A model generated the notes under the pieces. The model saw only the letters and a list, made by a program, of their open reading frames with translations, did not search any database and was not told where the DNA came from. DNA of 6,144 bases from Nevskiaceae bacterium (GTDB taxonomy: Bacteria > Pseudomonadota > Gammaproteobacteria > Steroidobacterales > Steroidobacteraceae), in contig JAITMN010000312.1 in NCBI GenBank assembly GCA_031277355.1, positions 1-6,144 of the forward strand, in the 5' to 3' direction. The position numbers were made by a program, and so were the translations under genes. Shown one piece after another: positions 1-6,144 of this stretch (the first letter of the stretch is position 1; each line of letters starts with the position of its first letter).

Positions 1-3000
1 CAAGCGTGTAGGGACCAGAAGGATCGGGGATGATCTCCAACGTCGATCCGCTCTCTACATCTATCGCTGCACCGCCGCCGGGATCGCCTGCCAGCACCTG
101 CTGCAACGTGAAGGTTGAGGCATTGCGCAGGTTTACCTGATCGTAGTTGCGGATCGCTGCGGGATCGGCCAGCGTGTAATCCGCGCTGTCGAACACCAGC
201 GTCTGCATGCCCGTGGCCGACCCCACCAGCGACGCAAACCGGTTGCTCGTATCATGCGCCACCGCGCCGCGAATCGTCACCGTATCCGTGCCGCCATTGC
301 TCACCACTTCAGTGACGGATGAACCATCGGTGAGCAGCACGCTGTTCGTGCCGTCAGCCAATTGGATCGCGCCAATCACCGTGCCTGCATCGGTGGTATC
401 CGTGGGATCGCCGATGTTCACCGTGGCGTCATTGGCCATCAATAGCGCGATGCCGCCGCTGGGGCCGTCGCCGGGCGCGCTGGTGTTGCTGATCGTGCCG
501 GTGTTGGTGAAGGTGAAGGGGTTCACCGCATTGGCCCGCACCGTGGGTGCAGCCGCGCTATTGGAAATCAGATCGCCGCCGTTGGAAGCCACGGTCACTT
601 GCGTGCCCAGCACCAGCGCCGAACCGCCGGCCACATTGTCCACCGTCGCCGAAGGCAGGTTGGTCACCGAACCTCTGGCGTCGGCCACAATGCCGGTGCC
701 GCCAGCACCCGTCACGTTGATCTGATAGGCGTCTGAAAAATCGCTGTACGCATTGGGCGACGGCGGGCCGGGCGAGCGGCCCACGGGGTTCAGGCTCTGG
801 AACAAGATGCCCGTGCCGTTGCCGATGACGTTGATCGTCGGATTGGACTTGGGCGCGCCCTCCGGGTCCACGAACGAGGTGGCCGTGCGGATGCCCACGC
901 CGCCGTTGACTTCAATCACCGTGCCCGCAAAGCTCACCGCGCTGATCTCGCCGACGTTGTTCACGCCCGCGCCTGCACTGTTCTCATCCAGCAGGATGGT
1001 GTTCGCGCCCAAACGCACACCGAGCACGGGATCGCTTCCCTGCAAGGGACCATCGCCGTCGGGATCGGCAACGGCAGCGGCGATGCGCACGCCATCGGCG
1101 TTGCCGCCCGCCCGCAACGTGCCGATGCCGCCCGTGTTGCCGCCGGCGTCGGCGTCACTTTCCAGCAGCGCACCGTTGCGCAGCAGCAGCGCCGCCGTGC
1201 CATCCTGCGCGTAGATCACGCCATCGTTGTAGAAGCGCGAAGGCGTGACCACGCCATCCACCGTGGGCCCGGCGCCGTCGATGATGACGCCCTGACCGTT
1301 GCGAACCGTCACGTCTTTCAGATTGACCAGATGCCCGGCGCTTTCCACCAGAATGCCGGTGTTGTTGACGCCCAGCATGTTGATGTCACCAAAGCTCACC
1401 AACTCCGCCTGATTGCGCACAATGTAGGCGGTGAGGTCTGGATACGCGATCTGCGTCTCGGAATCGACCGGCGTATTGACCAGCGCAGCCGTCGCCAGAA
1501 TGGTGCCCGTGCCGAACAAGGGCGGGTCCTGCACGGCCACGGGCAGGCCGATGACCGGATTGATCGCGGCGGCAGCGCCCGCGTAACCGGCCGGGGTCAA
1601 CGGCCGGTAGCTGCCGTCGGGCTGTTTTTCCAGCGAGTTCATGTTGAACGCGCCCGGCTGAATGTCGCCGGTGGACTCGCCCTGCAAGTCATAGCCCTGA
1701 CCATCGACGATGGCGGCAACGGCTCCAGCAGCGCGCATATTCACCGCCGTAGTGGCCGTGACGGGCTCCAAACCCGCCAAGGCAGGGTTCGCCGGATCGA
1801 GCAGCGCCGGGTCGGTCGGCGGCAGATTGCTCAGCAGCACCTGCGCGCCGCCTTCAACCTTCAACGCAACGCCGCCCTCGCCGGTGATGTTCACGAGCGC
1901 CGCATTGGCCGTCAGCGCCGACACATCGCGGGTGGTGACGCCATTCGTGGTCACGTCGGTAAAGCCCGTCATCACCACGCCCGTCGCACGCGCGCCGCTC
2001 ACGTCGATGACGCGGCCATCGAGTACGACCTGATTGTTTTCATCGATGGCCGGCTTGATCGCGCCGGTAAAATCCGCGCCGGCTTCCACGCGAAACAGCG
2101 TCGAAAAATCCGTGCTCACATCGAGCGGCGCGCTGCCATTGTTCGTGATGCTCGACCCCGTGCCATAGGTGAAGAAGCCAATCTGATTCTCGCCCGAACC
2201 AAACACCACACCTTTCGCACCCGCGCCGATGTTGATCGTGCCGCCATTGCGCGCATGCACGCCGATGGCGCCGTCTCCATTCAGGTTCACCACGCCATCG
2301 CCATTACCGCCAGCAACCAGATTGGCCGTGGCTCTGGCCCCTTCGGCCCAAATGCCGTAGTTGCGCAAGCCCTGCGTGTCGAGCCCGCCCTCCATACTGA
2401 TCGTGCCGCTGTGCGTGACCAACGTATTGCGATCACCAAGGCCCATCGCCTTCAGCGCAACCGCGTTCGTGCCATCGAGCATGATCGTGCCGGCGTTGGT
2501 GATCGTGGCGCCGGTATCCGTCGCAAACATGCCGATGTTTTGCAGACCCCCATCCACCGCGCCATGAATCGTGATGGCGCCAGTGGCCGCATTGGTGATG
2601 CGGGCCTGTGGGCCATTGAACGCCGGCACACCGACGCCCGTGGCGTTCTGTGTCAGCGTGCCGATCACGATGTTGCCTTCGTTGACCGCCTGACCGCCAC
2701 CGGCGCGAATGCCGTACTGGATGACGTTGTTGGCAACATCGGGCACTTCTTCCGGAGCGCCCACGGTGTACTGCGCCGCCCGGCCGATGTAGATCAGGCC
2801 GCCTGCTTCGTTGGTAAAGCTTCCGCCCTGATTATTGATGTTGATGAGCACGCCGCTGGTGGTGCCGGAGGAAGTGGAGTCGGCGTTTACCCCCACGTTG
2901 ATGACGCCGGTGTTGATGCCCGTGGCGCCGTTGTTCAGGACGAAGCCGCGGCCGTTATCGGTCACGATGGCATCGTTGGACGCGGCGACATTGATGATGC

Positions 3001-4363
3001 CCTCGTTGATGAAGCGCGAACCCACGCCATCCACGTTGACTGCGGCAGCGTCGCCAAACAGGTTGGTGGCAGCGTTCACGGTGTTCAGGTTGTCGCCGAT
3101 CCAATAGCCGCTGCCGATCACGCCCTTGTTCACGCCTTGCCCGCCGGTATTGATCACCACGGCGGGGACCAGCCCATTGGCGCGCACGGAAAGCCGGCCA
3201 CCGGCTTCAATTTCAAACAGCCCGCCGTTTTTCGCCAGAGCTGCGTAGCCAGCCCCGTCCAGTTGCCCGCTGCCGGTGATGCGGCCTGTCGCCCCGGCGC
3301 CATCGGCCAGGATGGCGTAATAGTCACCGCGAGGCAGCAGGCCATCGTCGCCCGACGGCAGGGTGATGGTCCAGTTCACGTCCTGCTCTTGCAGTGTGAC
3401 TGCGGCGTTGAACGCGCTGTTGTAGGCGTCTTGCGGGCTTTGCCCAGCGGCCAGCGGGAAGGAGTTGTCGCGCAGCGCATCGATCAGGGCATTGTTGTAG
3501 TCGGCCAGGCTGGCCGCGTCGGTAACCTCGTAGGTCACGTCCTTGAAAGTGACGGAGCCGGCATAGCTCGCCACCAGAAGCGTGTCTTCGCCCTCGGCGG
3601 CGGCGGTGTTGACCACCCACGAGGTCTGATTGCGCGAGGTCCAGTTCACGGTGCTGTCGGCGCCTTGCGCCGCCGCCAGATAGGTTTGCTTGATGACCAT
3701 ATTCAGGCTATGGCCGGTTGCCAACGGCGCAGCGTCCGAGCCGCCGATGTCGACATTCACGGTTCCGCCTTCTGCGGTGCCGAAACGCGCGTCGATGTAT
3801 TGATCGTCGGCCACGGGGACCAGGGCGGCGATGCTTGCATCGCCCCAATCCGTTTGTGCGAAATTGTTCGAGTTGTAAGCGGCAACCGTGACGTTGCCCT
3901 GAGTAATCGGATCCGATGTGGAAACGGACAGGCTCTGCGAACCCAGATTCAGATTGATCAATCCGGCGATGCCGGAATTGAGCGCGCCGTAGGTCGTATT
4001 CTCAAGCCCGCTCCTGCCCTGCGCGATCCGCGCGGTGCTGTCGGCCACGAAGTTGATGGTGTCGCCGTTATTGGCATAGGCCGAACCGACTTGGTTGTCG
4101 TTGGCCTGCGGCGTGTAACCGGTGATGGTGCAGGTGTCGCCACTGTCGGCTGGCGTGCCGCTGTTGCGCGTGCCATCCGCCAGATCGCACTCCGAAGCCA
4201 ACACCGGCGCGCCACCCAGCACCGAAAGCCCCAACGCTACCGCCGCCACGACCGGCGCAGATCGCGCACTGCCGCCCACCTTGCCGCAGGCCCGCTTCAA
4301 CTCGGACACCACCTGCAACACGCCAAGCTTGCGATTGAAGACGGTCTTGTATTGGTGATTCAT
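1..4363 (-). CDS. ESPR-type autotransporter/adhesin passenger (3' end outside window)
   Basis: The uninterrupted frame has 1454 full codons from ATG 4363-4361 and runs off the left edge without a stop. Residues 1-24 match the extended signal peptide region of large secreted proteins (N2, Y5, NR at 10-11, G14, VVSEL at 18-22). A charged stretch and a hydrophobic core (about 38-55) follow, with a likely signal peptidase site after A56 (VLA|S). This predicts Sec export to the surface. The mature part is rich in Gly, Asn, Thr, Ala and Val. It carries many irregular strand-turn repeats of the T/I-N-x-G-x-I type (FINEGIINV at 451, FTNEAGGLIYIG at 516, FTNTGTIS at 1285), as in right-handed beta-helix passengers. 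Only two cysteines remain after cleavage (C59, C78), a possible disulfide. The last visible part (FDSADYTL, NYDQVNLRN) resembles the stretch before autotransporter barrels, so type Va secretion is inferred; two-partner or trimeric forms are not excluded. No specific ligand can be named. Confidence 0.93.
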   Translation of the reverse strand, partial: MNHQYKTVFNRKLGVLQVVSELKRACGKVGGSARSAPVVAAVALGLSVLGGAPVLASECDLADGTRNSGTPADSGDTCTITGYTPQANDNQVGSAYANNGDTINFVADSTARIAQGRSGLENTTYGALNSGIAGLINLNLGSQSLSVSTSDPITQGNVTVAAYNSNNFAQTDWGDASIAALVPVADDQYIDARFGTAEGGTVNVDIGGSDAAPLATGHSLNMVIKQTYLAAAQGADSTVNWTSRNQTSWVVNTAAAEGEDTLLVASYAGSVTFKDVTYEVTDAASLADYNNALIDALRDNSFPLAAGQSPQDAYNSAFNAAVTLQEQDVNWTITLPSGDDGLLPRGDYYAILADGAGATGRITGSGQLDGAGYAALAKNGGLFEIEAGGRLSVRANGLVPAVVINTGGQGVNKGVIGSGYWIGDNLNTVNAATNLFGDAAAVNVDGVGSRFINEGIINVAASNDAIVTDNGRGFVLNNGATGINTGVINVGVNADSTSSGTTSGVLININNQGGSFTNEAGGLIYIGRAAQYTVGAPEEVPDVANNVIQYGIRAGGGQAVNEGNIVIGTLTQNATGVGVPAFNGPQARITNAATGAITIHGAVDGGLQNIGMFATDTGATITNAGTIMLDGTNAVALKAMGLGDRNTLVTHSGTISMEGGLDTQGLRNYGIWAEGARATANLVAGGNGDGVVNLNGDGAIGVHARNGGTINIGAGAKGVVFGSGENQIGFFTYGTGSSITNNGSAPLDVSTDFSTLFRVEAGADFTGAIKPAIDENNQVVLDGRVIDVSGARATGVVMTGFTDVTTNGVTTRDVSALTANAALVNITGEGGVALKVEGGAQVLLSNLPPTDPALLDPANPALAGLEPVTATTAVNMRAAGAVAAIVDGQGYDLQGESTGDIQPGAFNMNSLEKQPDGSYRPLTPAGYAGAAAAINPVIGLPVAVQDPPLFGTGTILATAALVNTPVDSETQIAYPDLTAYIVRNQAELVSFGDINMLGVNNTGILVESAGHLVNLKDVTVRNGQGVIIDGAGPTVDGVVTPSRFYNDGVIYAQDGTAALLLRNGALLESDADAGGNTGGIGTLRAGGNADGVRIAAAVADPDGDGPLQGSDPVLGVRLGANTILLDENSAGAGVNNVGEISAVSFAGTVIEVNGGVGIRTATSFVDPEGAPKSNPTINVIGNGTGILFQSLNPVGRSPGPPSPNAYSDFSDAYQINVTGAGGTGIVADARGSVTNLPSATVDNVAGGSALVLGTQVTVASNGGDLISNSAAAPTVRANAVNPFTFTNTGTISNTSAPGDGPSGGIALLMANDATVNIGDPTDTTDAGTVIGAIQLADGTNSVLLTDGSSVTEVVSNGGTDTVTIRGAVAHDTSNRFASLVGSATGMQTLVFDSADYTLADPAAIRNYDQVNLRNASTFTLQQVLAGDPGGGAAIDVESGSTLEIIPDPSGPYTL

Positions 4364-4371
4364 CGGCGCGG

Positions 4372-4378
4372 CCTCCTT
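4372..4378 (-). promoter_or_regulatory. Shine-Dalgarno site of the adhesin gene
   Basis: The minus strand reads AAGGAGG, a full match to the anti-Shine-Dalgarno core. It lies 8 nt before ATG 4363-4361. This fixes the start and agrees with the ESPR beginning exactly at that methionine. It is much stronger than the site before the membrane-protein gene upstream, so the adhesin is probably translated independently. Confidence 0.9.
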
Positions 4379-4391
4379 GCCACATCAGCTG

Positions 4392-4409
4392 TCCATAGCC
4401 ATCCATAGC
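4392..4409 (-). repeat. Two 8-bp direct repeats upstream of the adhesin RBS
   Basis: GCTATGGA occurs twice on the minus strand (4409-4402 and 4399-4392), with a period of 10 bp, about one helical turn. The repeats lie between the OmpA-like remnant and the Shine-Dalgarno site. They could be a protein-binding site in the leader or simple slippage. They are short enough to be chance, and no regulator can be named. Confidence 0.4.
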
Positions 4410-4417
4410 TATCCCAG

Positions 4418-4480
4418 CCGCCGATTCTCACACAATTGCGGCGTCGCGGCAGGGGGACTTTCGCCAAAGCCCGCCGCGAC
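4418..4480 (-). pseudogene. Remnant of an ompA-like gene (C-terminal domain fragment)
   Basis: Plus-strand bases 4423-4477 align without gaps to 5845-5899 in the OmpA-family gene of this window, with 46 of 55 identical. The reading frame is also kept: 14 of 20 codons encode the same residue, including the blocks GFGES, TP and LCEN. The fragment corresponds to OmpA-domain residues just before the second conserved cysteine. The final part of the domain (ACLQPDRRVELEV in the intact copy) is missing, and the frame ends at a TAG at 4411-4409 after three unrelated codons. No OmpA-like sequence is recognisable on the 5' side, where the stop of the membrane-protein gene lies 12 bp away. It has no start and cannot encode a domain, so I read it as the decayed tail of a second copy that once preceded the adhesin gene. 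A reused regulatory segment is an alternative. Confidence 0.75.
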
Positions 4481-4482
4481 GC
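4441..4482 (-). other. Strong two-part hairpin after the membrane-protein gene
   Basis: Plus-strand GCGTCGCGGC (4441-4450) is the exact inverted complement of 4473-4482. Inside this, minus-strand RNA can pair 4472-4466 with 4461-4455 (GGGCTTT with AAAGTCC, one G-U pair) around a GGCG loop, leaving a 4-nt bulge at 4451-4454. The stem begins 9 nt after the TAG of the membrane-protein gene, where a terminator is expected. No T-run follows it, so it is not a classical intrinsic terminator. It may protect the 3' end, lower readthrough, or structure the adhesin leader. It lies almost wholly inside the OmpA-like remnant. Confidence 0.65.
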
Positions 4483-4491
4483 GACGCAACG

Positions 4492-5736
4492 CTATGCCTC
4501 CACGGGCGGCCCGAAGCGGTTGGCCTCCGCCCTGCCCTTCGCGAGGGCTCCCCAGAGCGCAAAGCCGATGAACACGATCAATGCGGCCACCGGCACGGCG
4601 GCATCGAGCGAGGCGCCGAAACTGAGGCGATTGGCCCAGATCAGCATGGCCATCACGGTGAGCACCGCAGGCAGCGCCACGAACCAGCCGGTGAGACCCA
4701 AGTCGTGCAGGCGGCGCACATGCAAGATCACCGCCGGATACAGCAGCACCAGCACGCCCCAAGGGGCAACGTCCACGTTGGGCCCCTTGGACGCATACCA
4801 CCACACACCCCATGCCAGCGGCAGCAGCGCCCACATAAACTCGCGGCGGGCGGTGCGGCCACCCGGCCGCACGAACAGCGTGTTCCACGAGGAGTGCGGT
4901 TGCGTTTCGCCAATCGTCAACGATTCGCGTTGCAGGGCGCCCCGGTAGGAATCAAGGTACGCCAGCATCAACAAGCCATTGAGCGCGAAGGCGAGCAGGC
5001 CCAAAGCCAGCGTCAACGGCTGGTGATCGACCATCGCCCAATACAGCGCGGAGGTGGATACCGCCATCGTCACGCACAGCGCCAACGGAACGAACAGCCC
5101 GAGCAGGATCAATGCGCCGGCGACCAATTCGATCAGCATGCAAACATCGAGCAGCCACGAGTCGTTGAGCGCGGTCATCAGTTCGATGGACACCGGGTTC
5201 CCGCCCATCGGCGTGGGCCAGAACGAGAAGAAGAAATGGTTCAGACCATTGAGCAGCATCCACGCGCCGAACACGATGCGGCCGGCCAGCACCAGTTGCC
5301 TGTTCGACAACAGCCCGGTGGCCGACAGCTTCGCACGCGCCACGAGCATCGGGCGAAAGCAAGCGATGTAGGCCACGCATATCAGCAGATGGCCCACCAG
5401 AACCCGCGAGCCCGCGATCAGGCTGCCGGTGCTCCACTCGGAAAGCGGCGCATCCCACCAGAACACGCAGAAGGCCACCGGCATGCCGATCAACAACCCC
5501 AGCGGCGAGAAGAAACCAAACAGCACGGCCAAGCCGGCTATCAACTCCACGCCTTTGACCAGATCAAAGAGATTGCTGTTCAGCATCGCGGTAAGCATCT
5601 GCGCCGCGAGCGGGTGAGGACTGTTGGCTCCCGGCTGCGGATAGATGTGGTAGAAGTGTTCGATTCCAGCCGGAATCATCCAAGCTGCATACCAAAAACG
5701 CACGGCCCAAATGCCGTACTTCGCCACGTAGTTCAT
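4492..5736 (-). CDS. Inner-membrane protein: two DoxX-like units fused to a DUF805 domain
   Basis: This is a complete 414-residue protein from ATG 5736 to TAG 4494-4492. It is very hydrophobic, with likely membrane segments near 9-28, 62-92, 112-128, 150-170, 198-234, 242-260, 301-315, 324-340, 351-367 and 381-398. Residues 1-135 and 148-265 look like tandem copies of one unit. Each has an early helix ending in a His-Phe pair (GIEHF at 24, GLNHFF at 164), then a Glu-led helix (VELIAGLAVLFGFFSPL at 63, IELVAGALILLGLFVPL at 202), in the style of DoxX/DoxD proteins. From about 286 it resembles DUF805: FVRPGGRTARREF (288), the hallmark RRLHDLGLTGWF (341) and the terminal NRFGP (406). The biochemical role is unknown; DoxX relatives have been linked to quinone redox chemistry, DUF805 has no assigned function. 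It starts 28 bp after the OmpA-family gene, so co-transcription is likely. An in-frame start at 5826 would overlap that gene and was not used. Confidence 0.88.
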   Translation of the reverse strand: MNYVAKYGIWAVRFWYAAWMIPAGIEHFYHIYPQPGANSPHPLAAQMLTAMLNSNLFDLVKGVELIAGLAVLFGFFSPLGLLIGMPVAFCVFWWDAPLSEWSTGSLIAGSRVLVGHLLICVAYIACFRPMLVARAKLSATGLLSNRQLVLAGRIVFGAWMLLNGLNHFFFSFWPTPMGGNPVSIELMTALNDSWLLDVCMLIELVAGALILLGLFVPLALCVTMAVSTSALYWAMVDHQPLTLALGLLAFALNGLLMLAYLDSYRGALQRESLTIGETQPHSSWNTLFVRPGGRTARREFMWALLPLAWGVWWYASKGPNVDVAPWGVLVLLYPAVILHVRRLHDLGLTGWFVALPAVLTVMAMLIWANRLSFGASLDAAVPVAALIVFIGFALWGALAKGRAEANRFGPPVEA

Positions 5737-5742
5737 GACTAG

Positions 5743-5748
5743 CCCCCC
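5743..5748 (-). promoter_or_regulatory. Weak G-rich ribosome-binding site of the DoxX-like/DUF805 gene
   Basis: The minus strand reads GGGGGG six nt before ATG 5736-5734. It lacks the usual A residues but can pair partly with the anti-Shine-Dalgarno sequence. It is the only purine-rich tract at a workable distance. This supports the 5736 start and suggests modest initiation, perhaps helped by coupling to the OmpA-family gene that ends 28 bp upstream. Confidence 0.45.
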
Positions 5749-5764
5749 GGTCGATGCTCTGTTG

Positions 5765-6144
5765 TTATGGATTGCGCAGACCCGAAACCTCCAACTCCAC
5801 GCGACGATCCGGTTGCAGACAGGCAATCAGCGCCGCGCCACGCTGATTCTCACACAGTTCCGGCGTCGTGACAGGACGACTTTCACCAAAGCCCATCGCA
5901 CGCACGGCGCTGGCGGGGATGCCGTTGCCGGTCAGGTAATCGCGCACCGAATTGGCGCGGCGATCCGACAGCCCCTGGTTGTAGGCTTCCGCGCCGATGC
6001 GGTCCGTGTGACCTTCCACGATCAGCACTTCGTACTGCATGCCGCGCAGATCGCGCACCAGCCCTGCCAGCGTTTCAACGCCCGCCGGACGCAACTGCTC
6101 GCTGCCAAAGTCGAACAGCATGTCGGCCGACAAGGTCAGCCGCA
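5765..6144 (-). CDS. OmpA-family outer-membrane protein, C-terminal peptidoglycan-binding domain (5' end outside window)
   Basis: The frame is open from the right edge to TAA 5767-5765, giving 125 visible residues that nearly all belong to an OmpA-like domain. Counting from the first full codon (6142), the order is LSADMLFDFGS (4), EGHTDRIG (43), YNQGLSDRRANSV (54), GFGESRP (84) and PDRRVEL (111). D47 and R62 are the positions known in this family to hold the diaminopimelate of peptidoglycan. C97 and C108 match the periplasmic disulfide pair of OmpA homologues. The domain therefore probably tethers an outer-membrane barrel or lipoprotein to the cell wall from the periplasm; which N-terminal part it carries cannot be seen. 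ATG 6121 and TTG 6133 are internal because the domain already begins upstream of them. The gene is followed after 28 bp by the DoxX-like/DUF805 gene on the same strand. Part of it is repeated as a remnant near 4418-4480. Confidence 0.93.
   Translation of the reverse strand, partial: RLTLSADMLFDFGSEQLRPAGVETLAGLVRDLRGMQYEVLIVEGHTDRIGAEAYNQGLSDRRANSVRDYLTGNGIPASAVRAMGFGESRPVTTPELCENQRGAALIACLQPDRRVELEVSGLRNP

Noticed and set aside
207..1214. Plus-strand frames at 207-725 and 753-1214.
   Set aside because: They are Pro/Ser/Val-rich antisense shadows of the adhesin frame, without RBS or domain features.
1331..4408. A 1025-codon open frame on the plus strand opposite the adhesin.
   Set aside because: It is exactly codon-aligned with the real gene, so its stops would need TTA, CTA or TCA codons in the adhesin, which are rare in this GC-rich DNA. 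The product is Arg/His/Ala-rich low-complexity sequence with no recognisable domain, while the minus frame has a signal peptide, an RBS and beta-helix repeats.
4400..4440. A possible promoter for the adhesin (TTGTGT then TAGCTA, 18 nt apart, minus strand).
   Set aside because: The match to sigma-70 boxes is poor (about three and two of six positions), and the -35 part lies in the OmpA-derived remnant. It is not enough to call a promoter.
4409..4888. A minus-strand open frame ending with the OmpA-like residues GFGES...LCEN.
   Set aside because: Only its last 20 or so codons resemble OmpA. The rest overlaps the membrane-protein gene in another frame and looks like shadow sequence, so I annotate the remnant only.
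4705..5742. A 345-codon open frame on the plus strand opposite the membrane-protein gene.
   Set aside because: It is also codon-aligned antisense to the real gene, Gln/His/Arg-rich and without domain features. The opposite strand encodes a clear multi-pass membrane protein.
5737..5826. A 30-codon N-terminal extension of the membrane protein starting at 5826.
   Set aside because: It would overlap the 3' end of the OmpA-family gene by about 60 bp and adds a Trp/Arg-rich stretch unlike the family. ATG 5736 has a G-rich tract at the right spacing and directly precedes the first membrane segment.
6119..6133. TTG 6133 or ATG 6121 as the start of a short OmpA-domain protein.
   Set aside because: The conserved first strand of the domain (LTLSADMLFDF) already begins upstream of both codons and the frame stays open to the window edge, so these are internal.

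Overview
The window is GC-rich Gram-negative DNA, and all recognisable genes lie on the minus strand. An extended signal peptide region (ESPR) on a very large surface protein, together with an OmpA-type peptidoglycan-binding domain, points to a beta- or gammaproteobacterium such as Burkholderiales or Xanthomonadales. I cannot place it more closely from the sequence alone.

Read in the direction of transcription (right to left), there are three genes. (1) The C-terminal part of an OmpA-family outer-membrane protein (6144-5765) enters from the right edge, with its N-terminus outside the window. (2) After 28 bp comes a complete 414-residue inner-membrane protein (5736-4492). It appears to consist of two DoxX-like membrane units followed by a DUF805 domain. 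(3) After a 128-bp gap comes a very large secreted protein (4363-1). It starts with an ESPR signal peptide behind a near-ideal Shine-Dalgarno sequence, continues as a 1454-codon open beta-helix-type passenger, and runs off the left edge. A C-terminal autotransporter barrel is expected beyond base 1 but is not visible.

The 128-bp gap between genes 2 and 3 is the most unusual part. It contains a 55-bp segment that is 46/55 identical to the 3' part of the ompA-like gene 1.4 kb upstream, in the same orientation and reading frame. It is best explained as the broken tail of a second ompA-like gene. The changes in this remnant have a 10-bp perfect inverted repeat that the intact gene lacks. It would fold into a strong two-part hairpin just after the stop codon of the membrane-protein gene. 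A short 8-bp direct repeat lies between the remnant and the adhesin ribosome-binding site.

Together the genes look like a cell-envelope and surface-adhesion locus: an outer-membrane/peptidoglycan anchor, an inner-membrane protein of unknown role, and an exported adhesin-like protein. Whether they are co-regulated is inference. The long plus-strand open frames are codon-aligned shadows of these genes. No RNA genes, insertion sequences, CRISPR arrays or phage features are visible.
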